Source: Rhodoplanes sp963840055 (lineage in GTDB: Bacteria > Pseudomonadota > Alphaproteobacteria > Rhizobiales > Xanthobacteraceae). From it: a stretch of 64,000 bases of DNA. The notes under the pieces are model-generated. The model worked only from the letters and a program-made list of their open reading frames with translations, did no database searches and was not told where the DNA came from. This document shows, piece by piece, positions 18,265 to 26,983 of this stretch. The translations under genes were made by a program, and so were the position numbers. Where the stretch lies: the NCBI GenBank assembly GCA_963840055.1, contig CAWIXM010000022.1:62001-126000 (forward strand), in the 5' to 3' direction. The stretch's first letter is position 1, and each line of letters opens with the position of its first letter.

Positions 18265-18531
18265 GGCCCGCTCCAACTAATCGCGGAGCCGTTCCAAGCG
18301 CGCGCATCATCAGAGGCGCAATAAAACACGCCCTGCGGCGGCTCCGATAAGTCGCAGGGTGCTCGGGAGGGCGGACCATGAATCCGCTCTCCCATCAATC
18401 ATACGTTGATTCGGCTTTTGCCCTCGCGCGTTGCCGATCGAATCGTGTACCGCTTTGGTATTAAATCATCGGGGCTGGTCCCGACGCCCTGAGCTTGCCA
18501 AACGTTCCAGCAGCCAGGTGCGCGACGTGGC

Positions 18532-20049
18532 TCACTGCCCACGCTTGGCGGCGCTGGCGAAGCGCTGCGCCTCCTCGGCCGCGCGGAACAAGGCTTTCGC
18601 CTTGTTGACGCATTCCTGCTGCTCGGCCGTGGGGTTCGAGTCGGCGACGATGCCGGCGCCCGCCTGCACATACATCTTGCGGTCCTTGACGAGGGCGGTG
18701 CGCAGCACGATGCAGCTGTCCATGTCGCCCGCGGCGGAGAAATAGCCGACACAGCCGGCGTAAAGGCCGCGCTTTTCCTTCTCCAGCTCGTCGATGATCT
18801 GCATCGCCCGCACCTTCGGCGCGCCGGACACGGTGCCGGCGGGAAAGCCGGCGGCGAGCGCATCGAGCGCGTCGAAGCGCGCATCGAGCCGGCCTTCGAC
18901 ATTGGAAACGATGTGCATGACCTGGCTGTAGCGCTCGACGAAGAACTGCTCGGTCACGCGCACGGTGCCGATGGCGGAGACCCGCCCGACATCGTTGCGG
19001 CCGAGATCGAGCAGCATCAGATGCTCGGCGCGCTCCTTCGGATCCTCGAGCAGCTCGTCTTCGAGGGCTTGGTCCTGGTGCGGGCTTACGCCGCGCGGCC
19101 GCGTTCCCGCGATCGGCCGGATCGTCACGGTGCCGTGGCGCACTCGCACGAGGATCTCGGGGCTCGATCCGGCGACGGCGAAGCCGCCGAAATCGAGGAA
19201 AAACAGAAATGGCGCGGGATTGACGCGGCGGAGCGCGCGGTAGAGCGCGAACGGCGGCAGCGCAAACGGCGTCTCGAAACGCTGCGCCAGCACGACCTGA
19301 ATAATATCGCCGGCGGCGATGTATTCCTTGGCCTTGCGCACCATCTCCGCGTATGCGTCGGGCGTCGTGTTGGAGACCGGTTTCGCCTCGATGTGCTCGG
19401 TCGCGATCGTCGCTTCCTCGTGGGCGAGCGGACGGTCGAGCGCGTCGGTAATCTCGGTGAGCCGCTCAACGGCGCGCGCATAGGCCGCCTTCGCCGACAC
19501 GGCGGGATCGGGCCGCACCGGGGTCACGACATTGATCGCATCGGTGATGGCGTCGAACACGATCACGACCGTCGGCCGCACCAAAATCGCGTCGGGAATG
19601 CCGATCGGGTCGGGTTGCGGCGGTCCTAGCTCCTCCATCAGCCGCACCATGTCATAGCCGAGATAGCCGAACACCCCGGCCGCCATCGGGGGGAGGCGAT
19701 CGGGAAGATCGATATGGCTCTCAGCGATCACGGCGCGCAGGGCCGCGAGCGGCGGATCGTTGCATGGAACGAAAGCGTCGGGAGCGGAAAGCGCCGTCCG
19801 ATTGATTTCCGCCGTTGTGCCGTTGGTGCGAAACACGAGGTCGGGGCTAAGCCCGATGATGGAATAACGGGCCCGCACCGCGCCGCCTTCGACCGACTCG
19901 AGTAGGAACGCGGGCGGCTTGTCGGCGGCCACTTTGAGATAGGCCGACACGGCGGTCTCGAGGTCGCCGACAAGCGTCGTCGAAACGACCTGAGCCACCC
20001 CACGCTCATAGGCTTCCGCGAATGCCGCGGCCTGCGGTTCGATCTGCAT
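18532..20049 (-). CDS. trpE: Anthranilate synthase component I
   Basis: Makes anthranilate from chorismate with ammonia from TrpG; first committed step to tryptophan and the usual point of feedback inhibition. 505 aa, full length. The feedback-site 'LLESVEGG' type motif is near residue 50, and the chorismate-binding domain fills the C-terminal half (GDIIQVVLAQRFETPF, PEILVRVRHGTVTIRPIAGTRPRG, ELLEDPKERAEHLMLLDLGRNDVGRV, FPAGTVSGAPKVRAMQIIDELE). The ATG is 20 bp from the ppiD stop, so it is probably co-transcribed with ppiD. No leader-peptide attenuator is seen in that short gap. Confidence 0.97.
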   Translation of the reverse strand: MQIEPQAAAFAEAYERGVAQVVSTTLVGDLETAVSAYLKVAADKPPAFLLESVEGGAVRARYSIIGLSPDLVFRTNGTTAEINRTALSAPDAFVPCNDPPLAALRAVIAESHIDLPDRLPPMAAGVFGYLGYDMVRLMEELGPPQPDPIGIPDAILVRPTVVIVFDAITDAINVVTPVRPDPAVSAKAAYARAVERLTEITDALDRPLAHEEATIATEHIEAKPVSNTTPDAYAEMVRKAKEYIAAGDIIQVVLAQRFETPFALPPFALYRALRRVNPAPFLFFLDFGGFAVAGSSPEILVRVRHGTVTIRPIAGTRPRGVSPHQDQALEDELLEDPKERAEHLMLLDLGRNDVGRVSAIGTVRVTEQFFVERYSQVMHIVSNVEGRLDARFDALDALAAGFPAGTVSGAPKVRAMQIIDELEKEKRGLYAGCVGYFSAAGDMDSCIVLRTALVKDRKMYVQAGAGIVADSNPTAEQQECVNKAKALFRAAEEAQRFASAAKRGQ

Positions 20050-20069
20050 AACTGGAATTGGCCCTAAGG

Positions 20070-21977
20070 CTAGTCCGTCGCGCCCCGCCCGATTGCCTGG
20101 TTCAATGCTGTCTGATTGATCTTGACGCCAAAATCGATCTGCAGCCGTGCGACATATTGCGCGATGAGGTCGTCGGCATAGGCGGTGTTCAGCGCGTCCA
20201 ATAACCGCTTTGCCGACGCGCTTTGCGCATCGAACGCCGGAACCGTAATTCCGGTCACGCGGAACACGATCCGCTGCGTCGGCTCCGCGCCCTGAGCGCT
20301 CGCGACCCCGTCTTTCGGAGTGCGAAACACTTCCGCGACGACGGCGGGCGGCAGGGCCCCGCTTCCCTTGCGCTTGAGACCGCTCGCGTTTTCAAGCGTG
20401 AGGCCGTCGGCGGCGGCCACTTCGCCGAACCATCCGCCCGCCTTGAGCTTGTCGATGATCTCGGTCGCTTTCGCATCGAGGCGCTTTGCGATTTCCGCCT
20501 CGCGCCAACGCGCCTCCGCCTGGGCCTTCGCCTCGTCGAAGGAGCGCTCGCGCGACGGCGTAACGGCGGCGACGTCGTACCAGATGAAGCCGCCTCCGGG
20601 GATCCGCAGCGGCTCGTTCTCGATCCCGACCTGGCTCGAAAAGGCGGCGGCGACCAGGTCGGCGTTCTTTGGCAGATCGGGAACGGGCTCGCCATTCGGT
20701 CCGCGGCCGGACCGATCCACGGCCTCGACGACGTGCACTGGAATTCCGAGCTTCTTCCCGATCTCGTCAAGCCGCTGTCCGGCGGCAAGCTCGTCCTCGA
20801 TCTGGTCGCGGCGGCGCGAGAGGTCGGCCCTTGCGCGGTCGAGCGCAAGGCTTTGTTTAACCTCGGCCTCCGCCTCCGCATAGGGCGTTGTGCGCCCGGG
20901 TTCGATCTTGGTCACACGCACGATCGCCGTGACGAAACGCCCGGTCACGGGCGCGCTCACCTCGCCCTCCTTGAGGGCGAAAGCGGCGGCGGCGATCTTT
21001 GGATCGAGCATCTCGGCCTTAGCGACCAAGCCGAGATCGAGGTCCTTTTCCGGGATGTTGCGCTCGGCTGCAAGAGCCTCGAAGGTTGTTCCGCTTGTGA
21101 GCTTTTCATGCGCCGCGGCCGCTTCCTGCGCGTTGGGGAAGGCGATCTGTTGGACTTGCCGCTTCTCCGGGACGGTATAACGGGCGCGGTGGTCCGCATA
21201 CGCGCGCTCGGCGTCGGCGTCGCTCACTTCGACGGATTTTGCGATCTCCTGTGGAGACAGCGTCAGAAAGAGCACCTTGCGGTACTCGGGGGCGCGGAAC
21301 AGCAACCGGCGCTGTTCGAAAAAGTCGGCAAGTTGCTCCGGGGTGGGAGCGGGAATGTCGCCGGCATTCTGCGCGCCGAGCGTCACATACTCGATGCTGC
21401 GCTCCTCGTTTTCGAAGCGGTTCGATAGATCGACGGCGGCCTGCGGCGCCTTCAGGTCGCGGTCGATCGCGGCGGCGAGCTGGCGCCGCAACGACGTACG
21501 CCGCTGCTCGGCGATGAAACGCTGCTCGGTAAAGCCGGCCTGGCGGATGAGATATTGAAACCGCTGCTGGTCGAACTGGCCGTTCGCTCCGTGAAACGCC
21601 GGCTCCTGCGTGATCTGGGCGGCGACTTCGGCGTTAGATATGCCCAGGCCAAGCTGACGAGCGCGTTCGTCGAGCACCACTTCGGCGATGAGCTGGTTGA
21701 GAATCTGCCGGTCGAGCCCGGTCGCGCGCGCCTGGTCCGGCGTGATCGGTCGGCCCAGCCGGCGCGAAATCTGCTGGAGGCGGTCATTGTAGAATTGGCG
21801 GAACTGGTCGATCGAGATCTCGGTCGAGCCGATCTGGGCCACGGTCGAAACGCTGAATCCGCGGAAAATGTCGCCAATGCCCCAGATCGCGAAACTCAAG
21901 ACGAGGAACAGCACGACGGCGGCCATGATGACCTTGCCGAGCCAATTGGCAGAAGCTTTTTGCAGACCCCTAAGCAT
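20070..21977 (-). CDS. ppiD: Periplasmic peptidyl-prolyl isomerase PpiD/SurA type, membrane anchored
   Basis: Chaperone for proteins leaving the Sec channel. 635 aa from the ATG at 21977 (MLRGLQKASANWLGKVIMAAVVLFLVLSF), giving a single N-terminal membrane anchor at about residues 13-35 and a large periplasmic part. A SurA_N-like domain covers roughly 40-200. A parvulin-like domain follows at about 245-370 (YTVPEKRQVQQIAF, LAAERNIPEKDLDLGLVAKAEM, SAPVTGRFVTAIVRVTKIEPG). The open frame extends well upstream but is not protein-like there. It shares a 277-bp divergent spacer with tpiA. Confidence 0.93.
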   Translation of the reverse strand: MLRGLQKASANWLGKVIMAAVVLFLVLSFAIWGIGDIFRGFSVSTVAQIGSTEISIDQFRQFYNDRLQQISRRLGRPITPDQARATGLDRQILNQLIAEVVLDERARQLGLGISNAEVAAQITQEPAFHGANGQFDQQRFQYLIRQAGFTEQRFIAEQRRTSLRRQLAAAIDRDLKAPQAAVDLSNRFENEERSIEYVTLGAQNAGDIPAPTPEQLADFFEQRRLLFRAPEYRKVLFLTLSPQEIAKSVEVSDADAERAYADHRARYTVPEKRQVQQIAFPNAQEAAAAHEKLTSGTTFEALAAERNIPEKDLDLGLVAKAEMLDPKIAAAAFALKEGEVSAPVTGRFVTAIVRVTKIEPGRTTPYAEAEAEVKQSLALDRARADLSRRRDQIEDELAAGQRLDEIGKKLGIPVHVVEAVDRSGRGPNGEPVPDLPKNADLVAAAFSSQVGIENEPLRIPGGGFIWYDVAAVTPSRERSFDEAKAQAEARWREAEIAKRLDAKATEIIDKLKAGGWFGEVAAADGLTLENASGLKRKGSGALPPAVVAEVFRTPKDGVASAQGAEPTQRIVFRVTGITVPAFDAQSASAKRLLDALNTAYADDLIAQYVARLQIDFGVKINQTALNQAIGRGATD

Positions 21978-22254
21978 TGCGTTCCATTTTGAGGGTTGTT
22001 CGGATGACCGCCGGGGCAAATCCGGGGGCGGGAGCGGCGCTTCCTTGAATGCGACCGGCCCAGCCGCCCGGCTCGCCGAGCGCCGCCCCATCATAGGGAG
22101 GGCGGCGAAGCCCCGCAACACGGCCTCCTTCCGCTGCGCTCGGCATTTGTCGCACCGGAGAAATCGTGCGATAAACAGCCGCCGCTCGGGGGCCGCGGCG
22201 CGTGCTTCCCCGCACTGGTCTAAATAAGGCCCGGAACGAAACTCAACTCCGAGG

Positions 22255-23019
22255 ATGACGATGGCTTCAGCGCGTCGCCCGCTGGTGGCGGGAAATTGGA
22301 AAATGAACGGACTGAAAAGCTCGACCGCCGAGCTCGAGAAGGTGATGGCTGCCGCCGGCGCCTTCACCGGCAAAGTCGACCTGATGGTCTGCCCGCCGGC
22401 TACGCTCGTTGCGCAGTTCGCGGCGACGGCGCAGGGCTCGCCAATTGCGATCGGCGCGCAGGATTGCCACGCCGAGACCGCGGGCGCTTTCACCGGGGAC
22501 ATCAGCGCGGAAATGCTGAAGGACGCCGGGGCGGTCGCCGTCATCGTCGGCCATTCCGAACGGCGGACCTACCACAAGGAGACCGACGCCGAGGTGCGCG
22601 CCAAGGCGCTCGCCGCTTGGCGCGCCGGGCTCATGGCGATCGTCTGCGTCGGCGAGACAAAAGACGAGCGGGTCGGGGGCAAGACTTTGGAAGTGGTCGG
22701 CCGCCAAGTCGAAGGCTCGCTCCCGGACGGGACGACGCCGGCGAATCTCGTGATCGCCTACGAGCCGGTATGGGCGATCGGCACCGGGCTCACGCCGACG
22801 ACGGCGGACGTGGCCGAGGCGCATGGGTTCATTCGCGCGCAGCTCATCAAGCGTTTTGGCAAGGCCGTCGCCGACGGCGTGCGCATTCAGTATGGCGGCT
22901 CGGTCAAGCCGTCGAACGCCAAGGAACTGATGAGCGTGTCCGATGTGGACGGCGCACTGGTCGGCGGCGCGAGCCTGAAAGCGGACGATTTCCTCGGAAT
23001 CGTAGGCGCCTACCGGTAG
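22255..23019 (+). CDS. tpiA: Triosephosphate isomerase
   Basis: Interconverts dihydroxyacetone phosphate and glyceraldehyde 3-phosphate in glycolysis. 254 aa, full length. Active-site residues are Lys16 (AGNWKMNG), His100 (IVGHSERR) and Glu170 (AYEPVWAIGTG); the phosphate-binding 'IQYGGSVKPSNAKEL' and 'VGGASL' are near the end. The ATG at 22255 is preceded by a CGAGG; a second ATG two codons on is also possible. First gene of the tpiA-secG-pyrG run. Confidence 0.98.
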   Translation: MTMASARRPLVAGNWKMNGLKSSTAELEKVMAAAGAFTGKVDLMVCPPATLVAQFAATAQGSPIAIGAQDCHAETAGAFTGDISAEMLKDAGAVAVIVGHSERRTYHKETDAEVRAKALAAWRAGLMAIVCVGETKDERVGGKTLEVVGRQVEGSLPDGTTPANLVIAYEPVWAIGTGLTPTTADVAEAHGFIRAQLIKRFGKAVADGVRIQYGGSVKPSNAKELMSVSDVDGALVGGASLKADDFLGIVGAYR

Positions 23020-23205
23020 CAGTTCGCGAGAAGGGCGCGTTTCAGGCGTCGACGGCGCCTCACGGCCCGCAAGGCGGCCTCGCAAAATCCTTGTTGCGGG
23101 GATCGTATCCTTGCGGCGCCGCTCCCTATATGTGTCGTCGAGGGCCGCGGCGAAGCGCTCGGCGGCCGCAGGTCGATTTTGGCGTCGCCGCGCGGAAGGA
23201 TTCTG

Positions 23206-23607
23206 ATGCAGACCGTCATCGTGTTGATCCATCTCATGGTCGTTGTCGCCATGATTGGCGTCATCATGCTGCAGCGCTCCGAGGGCGGCGGACTTGGGAT
23301 CGGTTCAACGGGCGGGTTCATGTCGAGTTGCGGCACCGCCAATGTGCTCACCCGGGCGACGGCGGTTCTTGCGGCGACGTTCTTCGTCACCAGCCTTGCG
23401 CTCTCGATCCTGGCCGGCCTGGCGCACCGGCCGACCTCGATCATTCGGACGGAAACGCCAAGCGGCGCACCGGCTGCCCCAGGGGCGCCCGCTCCGCTCG
23501 GTTCGGGCAGCGGGGTGCTCGACGCGCTGCGCAAGAGCGGCGAGCAGCAGCAAGCGCCGGCAGCGCCGGCAGCGCCAACCGGGCCGCAAGTGCCGCGGTC
23601 GCAGTGA
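23206..23607 (+). CDS. secG: Protein-export membrane protein SecG
   Basis: Accessory subunit of the SecYEG translocon. 133 aa from the ATG at 23206, with AAGGA about 6 bases upstream. Two membrane helices are visible (TVIVLIHLMVVVAMIGVIMLQ and VLTRATAVLAATFFVTSLALSIL) with the family motif 'LQRSEGGGLG' between them. A Pro/Ala/Gln-rich low-complexity tail follows, common in alphaproteobacterial SecG. The order tpiA-secG-pyrG is classic for the order. Confidence 0.96.
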   Translation: MQTVIVLIHLMVVVAMIGVIMLQRSEGGGLGIGSTGGFMSSCGTANVLTRATAVLAATFFVTSLALSILAGLAHRPTSIIRTETPSGAPAAPGAPAPLGSGSGVLDALRKSGEQQQAPAAPAAPTGPQVPRSQ

Positions 23608-23789
23608 GATTGAGCGGGGGCCCGCAGGGAAGCTGTACGGGCCATCCGAGAAATTAAAGTTATAACGTAGCAAGCATCAGCAATATATTGTTGGAGCTTA
23701 GAATCATCCAGAACTATCCACGGCTTTGCACGTCGGCCATGCGGGAATCTCTCGTCGAATCGATCGCGGCAGGTTAGAGAGCAGGTCCC

Positions 23790-25421
23790 ATGGCGCGGTA
23801 CATCTTCATCACCGGCGGCGTGGTCTCCTCTCTCGGCAAGGGGCTTGCTTCGGCAGCGCTCGGGGCGCTCCTTCAGGCGCGCGGCTACTCGGTCAGGCTG
23901 CGCAAGCTCGATCCCTACCTCAACGTCGATCCGGGGACGATGTCCCCCTACCAGCACGGCGAGGTGTTTGTCACCGACGACGGGGCGGAAACCGACCTCG
24001 ACCTCGGCCATTACGAGCGTTTCACCGGCCGGCCCGCGACCCGCCAGGACAACATCACGACCGGCCGCATCTATCAGGAAATCCTCACCAAAGAGCGGCG
24101 TGGCGACTATCTCGGCGCCACCATCCAGGTCATCCCCCACGTCACCAACGCCATCAAGGACTTTATCCGCGAGGGAAGCCACGGCTTCGACTTCGTGCTG
24201 GTTGAGATCGGCGGAACGGTGGGTGACATCGAGGGGTTGCCGTTCTTCGAGGCGATCCGTCAGTTCGGCAACGAGCTGCCGCGCGGCCACGCGGTCTATA
24301 TCCATCTCACACTGTTGCCATTTATTCCTTCGGCCGGCGAACTGAAAACCAAGCCGACCCAGCACTCCGTCAAGGAGCTGCTCTCCATCGGCATTCAGCC
24401 CGATATCCTGCTCTGCCGCACCGACCGCCCAATCCCCAAGGAGGAGCGGCGCAAGCTCTCCCTGTTTTGCAACGTCCGTGAGAGCGCGGTGATCGAGGCG
24501 CGCGACGCCGACAATATTTACGCGGTGCCCGAAGCCTATCACGCCGCCGGGCTCGATACCGAACTGCTCGCGGCCTTCGGGACCGAGAATGCGCCGCCGC
24601 CAGACCTCGACCGCTGGCGCTTGATCGACGAACGCATCCGCAACCCGGAAGGCGATGTGACGATCGCCATCGTCGGCAAATATACCGGGCTCAAGGACGC
24701 CTATAAGTCATTGATCGAGGCGCTCTCGCACGGCGGCATCGCCAACAAGGTGCGGGTTAATCTCGACTGGATCGAAAGCGAGGTGTTCGAGCGGGAAGGG
24801 GACCCGGCGCCATATCTCGAGCATGTGCACGGCATTCTCGTGCCCGGAGGGTTTGGTCAGCGTGGCACGGAGGGGAAAATCCGCGCCGCCCAGTTCGCCC
24901 GTGAGCGCAGTCTGCCGTATTTCGGCATTTGTTTCGGGATGCAGATGGCGGTGGTGGAGGCGGCGCGAAATTTATGCGGGCTCTCGGGCGCGAACTCGAC
25001 CGAGTTCGGCTCGACGCCGGAGCCGGTGGTCGGCCTGATGACGGAATGGATGCGCGGCAACGAACTAGAGCTGCGGCGCGCCGGCGGCGATCTCGGCGGC
25101 ACCATGCGGCTCGGCGCCTATCCCGCGGTGCTCGCGCGCGGCAGCCGCGTCAGCGAGATCTACGGCAAGACGGAAATATCCGAGCGCCATCGCCATCGTT
25201 ACGAGGTGAACACGACGTACAAGGGCCGGCTCGAACAGCACGGCATGCGGTTTTCCGGCATGTCGCCGGATGGCCTCCTGCCCGAAATCATCGAATACGC
25301 CGACCACCCCTGGTTCGTTGGCGTCCAGTTCCATCCCGAATTGAAGTCGCGCCCGTTCGAGCCGCACCCACTGTTCTCCTCCTTCGTCGAGGCGGCGGTC
25401 GAGCAGAGCCGGCTGGTGTAG
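23790..25421 (+). CDS. pyrG: CTP synthase
   Basis: Aminates UTP to CTP using glutamine and ATP. 543 aa, full length. The N-terminal synthase domain starts MARYIFITGGVVSSLGKGLASAALG, with 'KLDPYLNVDPGTMSPYQHGEVFVTDDGAE'. The C-terminal class I amidotransferase domain has Cys381 in YFGICFGMQ, and His/Glu in VQFHPE. The ATG at 23790 follows a GAGAGCAGG ribosome-binding site. Confidence 0.98.
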   Translation: MARYIFITGGVVSSLGKGLASAALGALLQARGYSVRLRKLDPYLNVDPGTMSPYQHGEVFVTDDGAETDLDLGHYERFTGRPATRQDNITTGRIYQEILTKERRGDYLGATIQVIPHVTNAIKDFIREGSHGFDFVLVEIGGTVGDIEGLPFFEAIRQFGNELPRGHAVYIHLTLLPFIPSAGELKTKPTQHSVKELLSIGIQPDILLCRTDRPIPKEERRKLSLFCNVRESAVIEARDADNIYAVPEAYHAAGLDTELLAAFGTENAPPPDLDRWRLIDERIRNPEGDVTIAIVGKYTGLKDAYKSLIEALSHGGIANKVRVNLDWIESEVFEREGDPAPYLEHVHGILVPGGFGQRGTEGKIRAAQFARERSLPYFGICFGMQMAVVEAARNLCGLSGANSTEFGSTPEPVVGLMTEWMRGNELELRRAGGDLGGTMRLGAYPAVLARGSRVSEIYGKTEISERHRHRYEVNTTYKGRLEQHGMRFSGMSPDGLLPEIIEYADHPWFVGVQFHPELKSRPFEPHPLFSSFVEAAVEQSRLV

Positions 25422-25424
25422 CCC

Positions 25425-25775
25425 ATGACACGCGCACTTGGATTATTGGCGGCGCTCCTGGCTATTCTCCTGTGGACGTTCGGGGGCACGATCATCGAGC
25501 TGGAGAATTATCGCTACGCCAATTCTCAGGGGCTGTGCGACGTCGCTTCAGCGAATTACGCGACCGACGCGCAGGCGCGCGCCCAACGCGACCAGTGCCT
25601 GTCCAAGACGAACACGCGCCCGAATCCATTATCGCATCTTGTTGTACGCGCTGCGGATATGGTGATGCCCTCGGGGGTCGTGTCGCCATCCCGCCCTCGG
25701 GGTCGTGTCGCCATCCCCAGACGTAGGCCCTCGGCGTTCAAGCCCGCAGCCGTCGGGCTTGCATTCAAGATGTAA
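25425..25775 (+). CDS. Small membrane-anchored hypothetical protein, C-terminus possibly frameshifted
   Basis: Unknown function. It starts 3 bp after the pyrG stop, so is co-transcribed. One N-terminal membrane helix or signal anchor (LGLLAALLAILLWTFGGTII), then an acidic, Cys-containing stretch (GLCDVASANYATDAQARAQRDQCL) and 'NTRPNPLSHL'. From there the annotated frame turns Arg/Pro-rich and crosses a 26-bp tandem duplication. The frame one base over instead ends promptly with ...LLYALRIW and a stop at 25665. A one-base change near 25640 could therefore have replaced a short aromatic C-terminus with the present 45-residue tail. Confidence 0.5.
   Translation: MTRALGLLAALLAILLWTFGGTIIELENYRYANSQGLCDVASANYATDAQARAQRDQCLSKTNTRPNPLSHLVVRAADMVMPSGVVSPSRPRGRVAIPRRRPSAFKPAAVGLAFKM
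25667..25717. repeat. Tandem duplication of ~26 bp
   Basis: GCCCTCGGGGGTCGTGTCGC.. at 25667-25692 is repeated at 25693-25717 with one G fewer. It lies in the doubtful 3' end of the small gene after pyrG. This is a simple slippage-type duplication rather than a binding-site array. Confidence 0.75.
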
Positions 25776-25869
25776 GGAATTAAGTGAGTAGCTAGTCACT
25801 TATTTGTCAATTTATCGGGCGCCGAAGGGCAAGACGCCGCCGCCACGGCACGAACACCAGAGTCAAACT

Positions 25870-26337
25870 ATGAATGAGCATATTCCCGGCACGAAGCTCG
25901 CCGAACAGCTGCTGGCCCGGCCGGAGGGCGCGACGATGGACGAGATCGTCGCCGCGACCGGCGGGCCGCAATACAACGTACTGCGGAAGCTTGAAGGCCG
26001 TGGCTATCGCATCCGCAAAGTCAAGGAAGGCCGGGCGACCCGTTATTTCGCCACGCCTCCCGATGCGCCGTCGTTTGAGGCGACGATCACCAGCAAAGGC
26101 CAGGTCACGATCCCGCAGGATGTGCGCGACCGACTCCGTCTGCGCAGCGGGCAGAAGGTTCGGTTTGCGATCGAAGACGAGAACCGGGTTGTCATCACCC
26201 CGGCGTCGCCTCGACTCGCTGATCTCGCCGGCATTCTGGGCACGCCGAAACGAACGGCGACGCTTGAGGAAATGGATGAAGCGATCCGCAACGCCGCCGT
26301 CGAACGCTTTTTCCGCGCCGTGGGCAAGAAGCGATGA
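25870..26337 (+). CDS. Two-domain antitoxin: winged helix plus AbrB/SpoVT domain
   Basis: Antitoxin of a VapC-type module. From the ATG at 25870 it is 155 aa, about twice the usual AbrB/VapB antitoxin. The N-terminal 60 residues (ARPEGATMDEIVAATGG, VLRKLEGRGYRIRKVKEG, TRYFATPP) look like a winged helix of the DUF3489 kind. Residues about 67-112 are a SpoVT-AbrB swapped-hairpin domain (TITSKGQVTIPQDVRDRLRLRSGQKVRF). The acidic/helical tail (TLEEMDEAIRNAAVERFF) would wrap the toxin. It overlaps the toxin gene by 4 bp (ATGA). It probably represses its own promoter. Confidence 0.85.
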   Translation: MNEHIPGTKLAEQLLARPEGATMDEIVAATGGPQYNVLRKLEGRGYRIRKVKEGRATRYFATPPDAPSFEATITSKGQVTIPQDVRDRLRLRSGQKVRFAIEDENRVVITPASPRLADLAGILGTPKRTATLEEMDEAIRNAAVERFFRAVGKKR

Positions 26338-26732
26338 TTGGCCTGGACACAAATGTCCTCGTCCGACTACTGGTCGCGGACGACCCGGATCAAACCGCGC
26401 GGGCGCAACGATTTATCGCGGCGCGCTGCACGCGCGAATCCCCAGGATTCATCAACTGTATCGTCCTGGCCGAGGTCGTCTGGGTGCTTGCCCGAGCGTA
26501 CGGCTATTCGCACGCTAGCATCGCCGACGTTGTGGAAGATCTTCTTTCCGGTGACGATCGGGTCGTTGAACACCATGACGAAGTGCGGGCCGCTCTCGCA
26601 GATTACCGGTCACGCCGCGTGGACTTCATCGACGCCGTCATCTTTCGCATCAACCGTGCCCGGGGCTGCGAGGCGACAGCGACCTTCGACCAAAGGGCCG
26701 TGAGACTCGCCGGATATATCGCGGTGCGCTAG
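26334..26732 (+). CDS. PIN-domain ribonuclease toxin (VapC family)
   Basis: A VapC toxin cleaves RNA, often tRNA or rRNA, when its antitoxin is lost. 132 aa, a single PIN domain with the acidic set in place: Asp5 (GLDTNVLVR), Glu47 (LAEVVW), Asp97 with Asp100 nearby (VDFIDAV) and Asp119 (ATFDQ). Coupled to the antitoxin by an ATGA overlap. The pair sits alone between pyrG's small partner and kdsA and is likely a local insertion in an otherwise core region. Confidence 0.92.
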   Translation: MIGLDTNVLVRLLVADDPDQTARAQRFIAARCTRESPGFINCIVLAEVVWVLARAYGYSHASIADVVEDLLSGDDRVVEHHDEVRAALADYRSRRVDFIDAVIFRINRARGCEATATFDQRAVRLAGYIAVR

Positions 26733-26983
26733 CGCATGGCCCGCTCAGCTGCGACATCCGAGGTACGGGCCTGAAGGATGAAGCGATTTTGTAAGAGCCC
26801 CGGCCGACGGTCGGGGTTCTCTGATTCATCGGCCAGGGAGCGCTATTTCTCATGCAGGACAGTCTGATGGTTGCCCGAGCATGAGATGGAGGAAAAGCGC
26901 TCCGTCGAGATATTGTTCGGTCCGGCGGGTTGCGCCCGGCTTGCCATTGTGATTGCTCGCGATTGCTGGCAAGTGCTCCATCC

